Positions 25,179 through 32,146 of a stretch of 64,000 nucleotides of DNA are shown here, piece after piece. Location: positions 644,744 to 708,743 of the forward strand of contig NFUW01000002.1 in NCBI GenBank assembly GCA_002127285.1, read 5' to 3'. This DNA comes from Chitinophagaceae bacterium IBVUCB1. Lineage in GTDB: Bacteria > Bacteroidota > Bacteroidia > Chitinophagales > Chitinophagaceae. A program made the translations under genes and the position numbers. The stretch's first letter is position 1. Each line of letters begins with the position of its first letter. The notes below the pieces were generated by a model that ran no database searches, was not told the origin of the DNA, and was given only the letters and a program-made list of their open reading frames with translations.

Positions 25179-25241
25179 ATGACCAAGATAGGGCTTATCT
25201 CTGATACACATGGCTGGCATTGCTTTGGTGCTGTTTATTGA
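25179..25241 (+). pseudogene. Remnant of the first 13 codons of a YfcE-like phosphoesterase gene
   Basis: The frame reads MTKIGLISDTHGW and then departs, ending at a TGA at 25239-25241. The same 13 residues open the intact gene at 26199, and the two DNA copies share an unbroken block (ATCTCTGATACACATGGCTGGC) of 22 bases; the bases before both ATGs are also alike (TATTACAATC and TATTACACC). So a 5' fragment was left behind by a duplication or by an insertion that brought in the MerR gene between the copies. Confidence 0.75.
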
Positions 25242-25313
25242 TAGATACATTTAGCAATATCTTGAACAGCGAAATTGCCATGATGTGTTAAGGAAATAAT
25301 TAACATTCATTTT

Positions 25314-25338
25314 AAGAGCCCTCGGATTGAGGGCTCTT
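25314..25338. terminator. Terminator between the remnant and the MerR gene
   Basis: AAGAGCCCTC (25314-25323) pairs perfectly with GAGGGCTCTT (25329-25338), loop GGATT. Short T-runs lie on both strands, so it may serve the MerR gene on the minus strand. Confidence 0.65.
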
Positions 25339-25347
25339 TTATAGAAT

Positions 25348-26091
25348 TTAGTGAGTATCGCAATACATTAATATACCACGATACAGGAAATCAGCAAGAC
25401 GTATATCGTACTTATTATAATGAGCTTTGTAACGTTCATCATCAACATACATCTCACCGATTTTTCGATATAAATCAACAGAACAACTATAGTACTCCTG
25501 TATCATATTATAGTGTCGTTGAATCAATGCCTGTACTTTTTCATCGGCTACATCTTTACCTATCAACAATACCAAAGCATTGTTTATTTCTTCTGCTTCC
25601 TTCTTCAATGCTTCTATTTTATCTTTTTTCATGGCTTTGATATTGCGCTTTGATTCAAGCAACTTATCAGCACCAAAACGTTCTGTTACTTCAGCTTCCC
25701 ATGTAGCAACCTGCTCTTTTGTAAAGCCATTATACATTTCTTCGTAGTTCATCTTTTCATTTTTAAGATTAGTAATTGTGTTATTAATGGTTTGTATTAG
25801 TGTCTGCAATCTTTCTATTCGTAACAGCAATTCTTCCTTGTGGCCTTTAAGGGCTGTCAGCGAATCAAAATATTCATCATCAAGTATCTCCTGTATTTGG
25901 CTGAGTGGCATATCAAGTTCTTTGTAAAAACGTATTTGCTGCAAACGCAGCAGTTCTTCTCTGCCGTAATACCTGTAACCCGAATCTGTTCTACTTGCAG
26001 GTTTCAGCAGACCAATATTATCGTAATAATGCAGTGTGCGCACACTTACACCCGATATTATTGCAAGCTGATTAACACTAAACCTATCCAT
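25348..26091 (-). CDS. MerR-family regulator with TipAS-like ligand domain
   Basis: DNA-binding transcription factor of 247 residues. The N-terminal winged helix begins FSVNQLAIISGVSVRTLHYYDNIGLL with the wing motif GYRYYGREEL (to about residue 70), followed by a coiled dimerisation helix (80-115) and a C-terminal domain with Trp/Phe/Tyr-rich helices (WEAEVTERFGADK, HYNMIQEYYSCSVDLYRKIGEMYVDDERYKAHYNK) typical of the TipAS antibiotic-sensing domain. Such regulators bind hydrophobic peptides or drugs. No efflux or resistance gene lies beside it; it may mainly control its own promoter and distant genes. It sits between the two phosphoesterase copies. Confidence 0.92.
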   Translation of the reverse strand: MDRFSVNQLAIISGVSVRTLHYYDNIGLLKPASRTDSGYRYYGREELLRLQQIRFYKELDMPLSQIQEILDDEYFDSLTALKGHKEELLLRIERLQTLIQTINNTITNLKNEKMNYEEMYNGFTKEQVATWEAEVTERFGADKLLESKRNIKAMKKDKIEALKKEAEEINNALVLLIGKDVADEKVQALIQRHYNMIQEYYSCSVDLYRKIGEMYVDDERYKAHYNKYDIRLADFLYRGILMYCDTH

Positions 26092-26117
26092 TCTCTATGT
26101 TTGTTACAAAATAAAGG

Positions 26118-26142
26118 TATGACGTAAGGTAAGAGTCAAATT
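26118..26142 (-). promoter_or_regulatory. Candidate MerR operator in the merR-type gene promoter
   Basis: On the minus strand the region reads TTTGACTCTTACCTTACGTCA, with GAC and GTC ends in dyad, then about 19 bases later TTATTTTG, one base off TAnnTTTG. A dyad lying between the -33 TTTG and the -7 element is the classic place for a MerR-type activator site. Read by eye only. Confidence 0.4.
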
Positions 26143-26198
26143 TTTCGTCAATTTTCTTAAAAAATAATTTGCTTACTGCTATTTAGTATTATTACACC

Positions 26199-26693
26199 AT
26201 GACAAAAATCGGGTTAATCTCTGATACACATGGCTGGCTGGATGAGGCTGTCTTTACGCATTTTGCGCAGTGTGATGAGATATGGCATGCGGGCGATTTT
26301 GGTGATGCTGCACTGGCAGACAGACTCAAAGCCTTTAAACCATTAAGAGGTGTGTATGGCAATATAGATGGGCAGGATATACGCATGGAATACCCCGAAG
26401 TATTGCAGTTTACCTGCGAGCATGTGCGGGTACTGATGATACATATTGGTGGCTACCCCAACAGGTATAGCCAGCTTGCCAAGCAACACATACAAACATA
26501 CCAACCCCAACTCTTTATTAGTGGACACTCGCATATACTAAAGGTGATGTATGACGACAAATATCAGTGCCTGCACATGAACCCTGGTGCAGCAGGCAAG
26601 CATGGCTGGCACAAAGTACGCACCCTGATACGTTTTGTAATAGACGGTAGCGATATGAAACAATGCGAGGTGATAGAACTGGGCAAACGCTGA
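26199..26693 (+). CDS. YfcE/MJ0936-like metallophosphoesterase
   Basis: Calcineurin-like phosphodiesterase of 164 residues. Metal-site motifs in order: SDTHGW (9-14), HAGDFGD near 30-36, GNIDGQD near 50-56, and SGHSH near 108-112, followed by HMNPGAAG. Enzymes of this family hydrolyse phosphodiester model substrates; the natural substrate is unknown. It leads a plus-strand unit with an FKBP gene 35 bases downstream. A 5' fragment of the same gene lies at 25179. Confidence 0.93.
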   Translation: MTKIGLISDTHGWLDEAVFTHFAQCDEIWHAGDFGDAALADRLKAFKPLRGVYGNIDGQDIRMEYPEVLQFTCEHVRVLMIHIGGYPNRYSQLAKQHIQTYQPQLFISGHSHILKVMYDDKYQCLHMNPGAAGKHGWHKVRTLIRFVIDGSDMKQCEVIELGKR

Positions 26694-26728
26694 AAACGAT
26701 TATCTTCGCAGCACTAAAAACAAATACA

Positions 26729-27163
26729 ATGGGTATATCAGATATATTATTTAAAAAGAAAGCAGAACAAGCTGCCGCTAATCTGCAAGCGGGTGAAGAT
26801 TTTTTGGCTACTAACAAACAACGTGCAGAAGTAACCGCATTAGATAGCGGACTGCAATACGAAATATTGAAACAGGGCGATGGTGCAAAACCAACAGCAT
26901 TCAATACCGTTACCTGCCATTATCATGGTACGCTGATAGATGGCACCGTGTTTGACAGCTCGGTGCAACGAGGCAAGCCTGCCAGTTTTCCATTAAATAT
27001 GGTGATAAAGGGCTGGACGGAAGGGCTGCAATTGATGAGCGTAGGCAGCAAGTATCGCTTCTTTATACCACCCTACCTTGCATACGGCGAAAGGCAGGTA
27101 AGCGCGCAGATAGGTGCCAACAGCACATTGATATTCGATGTAGAACTTTTAGGCATAAACTGA
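26729..27163 (+). CDS. FKBP-type peptidyl-prolyl isomerase, cytosolic (FklB-like)
   Basis: 144 residues from the ATG at 26729 (MGISDILFKKKAEQAAANLQ); the frame is open further upstream but that part overlaps the phosphoesterase gene. An N-terminal dimerisation helix is followed by the FKBP domain: TCHYHGTLIDGTVFDSS, NMVIKGWTEGLQLMSVGSKYRFFIPPYLAYGE and IGANSTLIFDVELLGI. It has no signal peptide, unlike the three FKBP proteins at 19878-22699. It is followed after one base by the AhpD-like gene. Confidence 0.94.
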   Translation: MGISDILFKKKAEQAAANLQAGEDFLATNKQRAEVTALDSGLQYEILKQGDGAKPTAFNTVTCHYHGTLIDGTVFDSSVQRGKPASFPLNMVIKGWTEGLQLMSVGSKYRFFIPPYLAYGERQVSAQIGANSTLIFDVELLGIN

Positions 27164-27164
27164 T

Positions 27165-27509
27165 ATGGGCAATCAAGTACAGGAATTTAACGAGTATCGC
27201 GGTAAGATGAACGAGGTGATACTGGCAAAGCAGAACAAAGTCATCAACCGACTTTTCAACCTCGATACCAATACGTATGCGGACGGTGCACTGTCTGTTA
27301 AAACCAAAGAAATGCTGGGCTTGGTAGCCAGTATGGTGCTGCGTTGCGATGATTGTATCAAATACCATCTGGGCAAGTGCCATGAACAGGGCATTACTAC
27401 CGATGAACTGTACGAGATATTTGCCGTAGCCAATATTGTAGGTGGTACCATCGTGATACCGCATACCCGCCGTGCTGCAGAGTATTGGGAAGAACTGATG
27501 AACGGGTAA
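27165..27509 (+). CDS. Carboxymuconolactone decarboxylase / AhpD-like protein
   Basis: 114-residue helical protein with the redox motif C61-D-D-C64 and H68 in LRCDDCIKYHLGKC, the signature of AhpD-type disulfide reductases, followed by ELYEIFAVANIVGGTIVIPH. Probably a peroxide-defence or thiol-disulfide enzyme rather than a true decarboxylase. It is separated from the FKBP stop by one base and is thus coupled to it. Confidence 0.92.
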   Translation: MGNQVQEFNEYRGKMNEVILAKQNKVINRLFNLDTNTYADGALSVKTKEMLGLVASMVLRCDDCIKYHLGKCHEQGITTDELYEIFAVANIVGGTIVIPHTRRAAEYWEELMNG

Positions 27510-27518
27510 ACTACTTAT

Positions 27519-28655
27519 CTACACGGTAGCCTTATAATTTGCCAGTACATTATCGTATAGCTGTTCGTACAGTGGTATTACACGCTGCCTGCTGAATGTT
27601 TTGGCATGTGCTATGGCATTGGCTTTAAAAGTTTGCAGCTTGTTATCGTTGCTTAGTATCTCTATAGCGTGTGCAGCCATATCGTCCGTATCGCCTACGT
27701 TGCTCATATAGCCTGTTACACCTTGCACGTTAATCTCCGCCAGACCGCCTGCATTGGTAGATATGACAGGCACACCACATGCCATCGCCTCTAATGCGCT
27801 CAAACCAAAGCTCTCGTATTGAGATGGCAATACAAACAAATCTGTAATACTCAATATCTCATCTACCTGCTCTTGCTTGCCGAGGAAGCGTATATCATTG
27901 CAGATATTCAGCGTACGGCAATATTCCTCTATATTCTGCCTTTCGGGCCCATCGCCTATCATCAATAGCTTAGATGGTACTTGCTCGTGTACTTTGGCAA
28001 ACATGGTAACCACATCTTCTGCGCGCTTCACCTTGCGAAAGTTGGACACGTGCGCCAGTATACGCTCGCCGTTTGGAGCCAGCATTTTTTTGAAATGCTC
28101 TTTGTTGCTATGCTGAAACCTGTCTGTATCTACAAAATTGGGTATGACGATGATTTCTTTCTCTATATTAAAGTACTTGTAGGTTTCTTCTTTCAGATTA
28201 TCAGATACAGCCGTTATGGCATCGCTCTCGTTGATGGAGAATGTAACAACGGGTGCATAGGTCTGGTCTTTACCTACCAGTGTTATATCCGTTCCGTGCA
28301 GCGTGGTGATGTACGGAATGTCTTTACCTGCTTTCTTCAATATCTGCCTTGCGAAGTAAGCGGCAGATGCGTGTGGTATGGCATAGTGTACGTGTAGCAG
28401 ATCCAGATTGTTATTGTTTATCACATTCACCATGGTACTGGTGAGTGCTGTTTCGTACGGTGGAAAATCGAATAGCGGATAAGTAGGCACTGTAACCTCG
28501 TGATAATATACATTGGGGTGAAAGTGCAGCCTCACGGGTTGGTTGTAAGTGATAAAATGTACCTCGTGCCCCTTGGCAGATAATGCCATACCCAACTCCG
28601 TAGCCAATACCCCGCTACCACCAAATGTGGGATAGCATACTATTCCGATTTTCAT
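27519..28655 (-). CDS. bshA: N-acetyl-alpha-D-glucosaminyl L-malate synthase (bacillithiol pathway)
   Basis: GT4-family glycosyltransferase that joins GlcNAc from UDP-GlcNAc to L-malate, the first step of bacillithiol synthesis. 378 residues, normal length. MKIGIVCYPTFGGSGVLATELG at the N-terminus is the BshA signature; LHVHYAIPHASAAY, HGTDITLVG and, in the C-terminal donor site, LPSQYESFGLSALEAMACGVPVIST with the E-x7-E pattern complete it. bshB and bshC are not in the window. It converges on the AhpD-like gene, which may use low-molecular-weight thiols. Confidence 0.95.
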   Translation of the reverse strand: MKIGIVCYPTFGGSGVLATELGMALSAKGHEVHFITYNQPVRLHFHPNVYYHEVTVPTYPLFDFPPYETALTSTMVNVINNNNLDLLHVHYAIPHASAAYFARQILKKAGKDIPYITTLHGTDITLVGKDQTYAPVVTFSINESDAITAVSDNLKEETYKYFNIEKEIIVIPNFVDTDRFQHSNKEHFKKMLAPNGERILAHVSNFRKVKRAEDVVTMFAKVHEQVPSKLLMIGDGPERQNIEEYCRTLNICNDIRFLGKQEQVDEILSITDLFVLPSQYESFGLSALEAMACGVPVISTNAGGLAEINVQGVTGYMSNVGDTDDMAAHAIEILSNDNKLQTFKANAIAHAKTFSRQRVIPLYEQLYDNVLANYKATV

Positions 28656-28734
28656 CCTGCAAATATCCTGAAATAAAACGTACCCTTTGCTATAGCGGCA
28701 ATAGGCATTAACAATACTACGATAAGAGGAAGCA

Positions 28735-29052
28735 CTATACTTTGGCGTTGGCTATCAGGTATGCCCTTACCAATGCTGCTTGCTCATCGGTCAGCTTGGC
28801 ACGTTTGTTCATACGTGGCAGTACGTTTTCCCATTTGCCTACGGTGCGTGTTTCTGGCTGGTATAGCTTATGGCATTTCTGGCAATTGCCCTGCCACAGG
28901 GTTTTACCCTCTTCTCGCTGCGCCTCAGTATATTTTGTTTGCATTTCCTTTACTACATCTGCGGGCGATGCCGTACTGGTGGTAGCTTTTTTAGATGTAC
29001 AGGCAGCCAGTGATACGCCTATGCCCAATGCTATGATATATATACGCTTCAT
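28735..29052 (-). CDS. Small cytochrome c lipoprotein
   Basis: About 105 residues. The ATG at 29052 is favoured because it gives the lipoprotein signal MKRIYIIALGIGVSLAAC and lies 25 bases after a TATATTTG promoter element; the frame is open four codons further. One haem motif CQKCH is present in LWQGNCQKCHKLYQ, and M in LPRMNKRA can be the distal ligand. Predicted to be a monohaem electron carrier tethered in the periplasm; the partner is unknown. Confidence 0.9.
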   Translation of the reverse strand: MKRIYIIALGIGVSLAACTSKKATTSTASPADVVKEMQTKYTEAQREEGKTLWQGNCQKCHKLYQPETRTVGKWENVLPRMNKRAKLTDEQAALVRAYLIANAKV

Positions 29053-29076
29053 CTTGTATCTCAATTAATGTATATA

Positions 29077-29084
29077 CAAATATA
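29077..29084 (-). promoter_or_regulatory. -7 element of the cytochrome c gene
   Basis: Minus-strand TATATTTG, an exact TAnnTTTG match, 24 bases before the preferred ATG at 29052. Confidence 0.5.
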
Positions 29085-29132
29085 ACGAACCCTAACCTAA
29101 AAGCAATCAGCAGGTTTTTATATTTTTAAAGC

Positions 29133-30497
29133 ATGAAAGCGAAATTACTGGCACTTGCATTACTGGCAAGCACCCAACTATATGCACAAAACGATAGCCT
29201 GACGATGCGCAAACTATCGGACGATATATTGCTGAATGGTACTTGCTACGACAACCTGCGTGTGCTATGCAAGCAAGTAGGACACCGATTGAGTGGCAGC
29301 CTGCAAGCAGCCAAAGCAGTAGCATGGGGGCAGCAGGCATTAGAAGCCGCAGGGGCAGATAAAGTATGGCTGCAAGCCGTAGATGTACCACACTGGGTTA
29401 GGGGCAAAGAACGCCTGTCGCTGCGCTTTGAGGGTGAAAAAACATTTAAAGATGTAAAAGTATTATCCATAGGTAATACCGTAGGTACGGATGGTAAAGT
29501 GTTGGAAGCACCTGTTGTTATCGTTAAGAGTATAGAAGACTTCAGGCTGATGAATAAGGAAGATGTAAAGGGTAAGATTATATTCTTCAATTACCGTTTC
29601 AGGCAAGATTTGGTAAACACATTTGAGGGCTATGGCGATGCGGGCAAATACAGGTGGCTGGCTCCTAATATGGCGGCAGCACAAGGTGCTGCGGGTGTCA
29701 TCATCCGCTCTGTATCTACAGGTACAGACGACGAGCCACATACAGGCTCTATGCGCTATGCCGATACCGTGAAGCCCATACCTGCCGTAGCCATAGGCAA
29801 CCATACGGCAGATGCGCTGGAGCAGGCTTGCATCAAAGGCAATGTAACGGCACAAATACAATCGGACTGCAAGATGCTGGGTACGGCACGCTCTTACAAC
29901 GTGATAGGTGAAATAAAAGGCAGCACCTACCCCGATAAGATAGTAATGGTAGGCGGGCATCTGGACTCTTGGGATGTAGGCGAAGGCGCACACGACGATG
30001 GTGCAGGCTGCGTGCAGAGCATAGAGGTAATACGTGCATTGAAAGCCGCAGGCATACGCCCCAAATATACCGTACGTGCCGTATTGTTTATGAACGAAGA
30101 GAATGGATTGAAAGGCGGGATGGCTTATGCAGATAGTGCCAAAGCAGCAAGAGAAACACATATTTTTGCTATAGAAACGGATGCAGGCGGTTTCTCTCCC
30201 CGTGGCTTTAGTTTAGAGATGAAACCCGAACAACGCGCGCAGATAACGCAATACAAAAAACTGTTTCTGCCCTACGGCATCTACGACTTTGAGCAAGTGC
30301 ATGGCGGTGCAGACATCAGCCCGCTAATGAAGCAAGGCGTACCTGTTGGTGGTTTGATACCCGATGCGCAACGCTACTTCGACCTGCACCATACCCACGC
30401 CGATGTGTTTGAAGCTGTGAACCACCGCGAACTGAAGATGGGTGCGGTAGCCCTTACCAATCTGGTGTACCTTGTAAGCAAATACGGGCTGCGCTAA
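29133..30497 (+). CDS. M28-family metallopeptidase, secreted (Zn carboxypeptidase/aminopeptidase type)
   Basis: 454 residues with signal peptide MKAKLLALALLASTQLYAQ. A PA-type insert (about 125-235) is followed by the dizinc catalytic domain: GGHLDSWDVGEGAHDDGAGC gives the first His and bridging Asp, FMNEENGLKGG the catalytic and metal Glu, IETDAGGFSPRG an Asp, and DLHHTHADVFEAVNHREL the last His. All ligands appear intact. It probably trims peptides in the periplasm. It is followed after two bases by a peptide-type ABC permease, so digestion and uptake may be linked. Confidence 0.93.
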   Translation: MKAKLLALALLASTQLYAQNDSLTMRKLSDDILLNGTCYDNLRVLCKQVGHRLSGSLQAAKAVAWGQQALEAAGADKVWLQAVDVPHWVRGKERLSLRFEGEKTFKDVKVLSIGNTVGTDGKVLEAPVVIVKSIEDFRLMNKEDVKGKIIFFNYRFRQDLVNTFEGYGDAGKYRWLAPNMAAAQGAAGVIIRSVSTGTDDEPHTGSMRYADTVKPIPAVAIGNHTADALEQACIKGNVTAQIQSDCKMLGTARSYNVIGEIKGSTYPDKIVMVGGHLDSWDVGEGAHDDGAGCVQSIEVIRALKAAGIRPKYTVRAVLFMNEENGLKGGMAYADSAKAARETHIFAIETDAGGFSPRGFSLEMKPEQRAQITQYKKLFLPYGIYDFEQVHGGADISPLMKQGVPVGGLIPDAQRYFDLHHTHADVFEAVNHRELKMGAVALTNLVYLVSKYGLR

Positions 30498-30499
30498 CG

Positions 30500-31615
30500 A
30501 TGGCAGCCAACAGCATAGCACGCAAACTATTTCGCCGCCCGTCTGTAGTGGTGGCGATGACGATTATCATCACCGTCTGCCTGCTTGCAGTATTTGCCTA
30601 TCTGATAGTACCCGACAATACCCCCAATGCCAATACCATGATAATAGAGCTGGGCGCAAAGCAGCCACGCTTTGCCAAGCAACTGCTATACCTGCCCAAG
30701 AGCGTACAGGAAGAAAAGAAAAGCCTGCTAAGCCAATGGTTTAGCGGCAAGGCAAGTGCCTACAAGCTATCGCCTGTAAACGGCTACTGGTTTGCCCAAG
30801 ACAAGCTATATACCCTGCATTATATAGACGACGGATTGCAAGACACCATCGCTTACCATCTGAAAGATATACTGCCCACCCATGCACAAACCATGCCTTT
30901 AGTACAACAACAAGCATACATCAAAAACAATCAGATAAAACAACACTGTTTTCATCTCGGTACAGACCGTTATGGACGAGATATACTATCACGCCTCATC
31001 ATCGGTGCAAGGGTTAGTATATCGGTAGGTATCATAGCCGTGTTGCTATCGCTCACCATCGGCATCGTGCTGGGTTCGCTGGCAGGCTACTACGGCGGGC
31101 TGATAGATAATGCCGTGATGTGGGTTATCAATATACTATGGGCTATCCCTACCCTGCTGCTGGTATTTGCCATCACACTCACCATCGGCAAGGGCTTTTG
31201 GGAGATATTTGTAGCCATCGGGCTGACGATGTGGGTTAGTGCCGCCCGCCTGATACGCGGGCAGGTATTGGTGCTACGAGAGATGGAATATGTAACCGCC
31301 GCCAAAGCACTGGGGCTGGGCGATGCACGCATCATCTTCAGGCATATACTACCCAATATGGCTGGGCCTGTAATGGTGATAGCCGCCAGCAATTTTGCCA
31401 CCGCTATACTGATAGAGGCAGGGCTTAGTTTCCTGGGCATAGGTGTGCAGCCACCGCAGCCATCGTGGGGGCTGATGATAAAAGAGCATTACAACTTTCT
31501 GCTTACCAACCGTCCGCTACTCGCCATCATCCCCGGTCTTGCCATCATGCTATTAGTATATGCGTTTAACATACTGGGCAATGCATTGAGAGATGTACTG
31601 GATGTAAAGGGGTAG
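30500..31615 (+). CDS. ABC transporter permease, DppC/OppC (peptide) type
   Basis: Inner-membrane permease of 371 residues. A first membrane segment (about 17-37) is followed by an extracytoplasmic region of about 120 residues and then the transport core of five segments with the EAA loop EYVTAAKALGLGDARIIFRHILPN. HLGTDRYGRDILSRLIIGARVS and AGLSFLGIGVQPPQPSWG are hallmarks of the OppC/DppC family. The partner permease, ATPases and binding protein are absent from the window, so it is an orphan here, coupled to the M28 peptidase gene. Confidence 0.93.
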   Translation: MAANSIARKLFRRPSVVVAMTIIITVCLLAVFAYLIVPDNTPNANTMIIELGAKQPRFAKQLLYLPKSVQEEKKSLLSQWFSGKASAYKLSPVNGYWFAQDKLYTLHYIDDGLQDTIAYHLKDILPTHAQTMPLVQQQAYIKNNQIKQHCFHLGTDRYGRDILSRLIIGARVSISVGIIAVLLSLTIGIVLGSLAGYYGGLIDNAVMWVINILWAIPTLLLVFAITLTIGKGFWEIFVAIGLTMWVSAARLIRGQVLVLREMEYVTAAKALGLGDARIIFRHILPNMAGPVMVIAASNFATAILIEAGLSFLGIGVQPPQPSWGLMIKEHYNFLLTNRPLLAIIPGLAIMLLVYAFNILGNALRDVLDVKG

Positions 31616-32111
31616 CTTTTTAGTTGGCAATTAGCAGTTTTCCAATCAGGGTTGTCATATTGAGCGACAGCGAAATATCTGTTGGGCATTTATATCGCAG
31701 ATGAATAGAGCGGGGCTTCACTCGTAATTCCCCCTTGGAAGTTGGAAGCCGTAGGCGGGGATGTACACTCGTAAGTGTTGTTGCTCTACGCAAGCAGACA
31801 CTCCCCTCTTGCGCCTGCCTGCGGTAGGCAGGTCGCAGCCCCTCTACAGAGGGGAATTGATTGTGGCGAGGAATGAAGCCATCTCTCGGGGTGAGGGTTT
31901 GTGTTATTGTGAGATTGCTTTGTCAGCAGCCATACACAAGGCTCTTGCTTGCTTCCGCGCAATGACTATTTTGGTTGTGTACTGCTGTATCGCGTGTTAC
32001 AGTGTTACAACGCCTGCCTACCGCAGGCAGGCTACACTACTCACATACACCCCCTGATATTCCACAAATCATAATACGACATAATTCCTATTAGTTTCGT
32101 AGTTTAGAGAT
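31616..32111. repeat. Intergenic stretch of about 500 bp filled with dispersed repeats
   Basis: No gene is supported. It contains AATTCCCC (31726-31733) and GGGGAATT (31851-31858) facing each other, two copies of a palindrome (GCCTGCCTGCGGTAGGCAGG at 31813-31832 and its partner form at 32012-32032; a third partial one at about 63409-63427), and GGCGAGGAATGAAGCCATCTC at 31864-31884, which recurs near 63100 and 63463. These look like extragenic palindromes that spread in this genome. Confidence 0.65.
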
Positions 32112-32119
32112 TACCTTTG
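32112..32119 (+). promoter_or_regulatory. -7 element of the fused E1 gene
   Basis: TACCTTTG, an exact TAnnTTTG match, 27 bases before the ATG. Confidence 0.55.
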
Positions 32120-32146
32120 TTCACACATATATTTTAGTTACTGATT

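Noticed and set aside
29463-30161. 232-codon frame opposite the M28 peptidase
   Set aside because: It is the antisense shadow of the catalytic domain and has no coherent domain or start context.
31761-32057. 98-codon frame between the permease and E1 genes
   Set aside because: The frame runs across dispersed palindromic repeats and has a composition unlike real proteins here.
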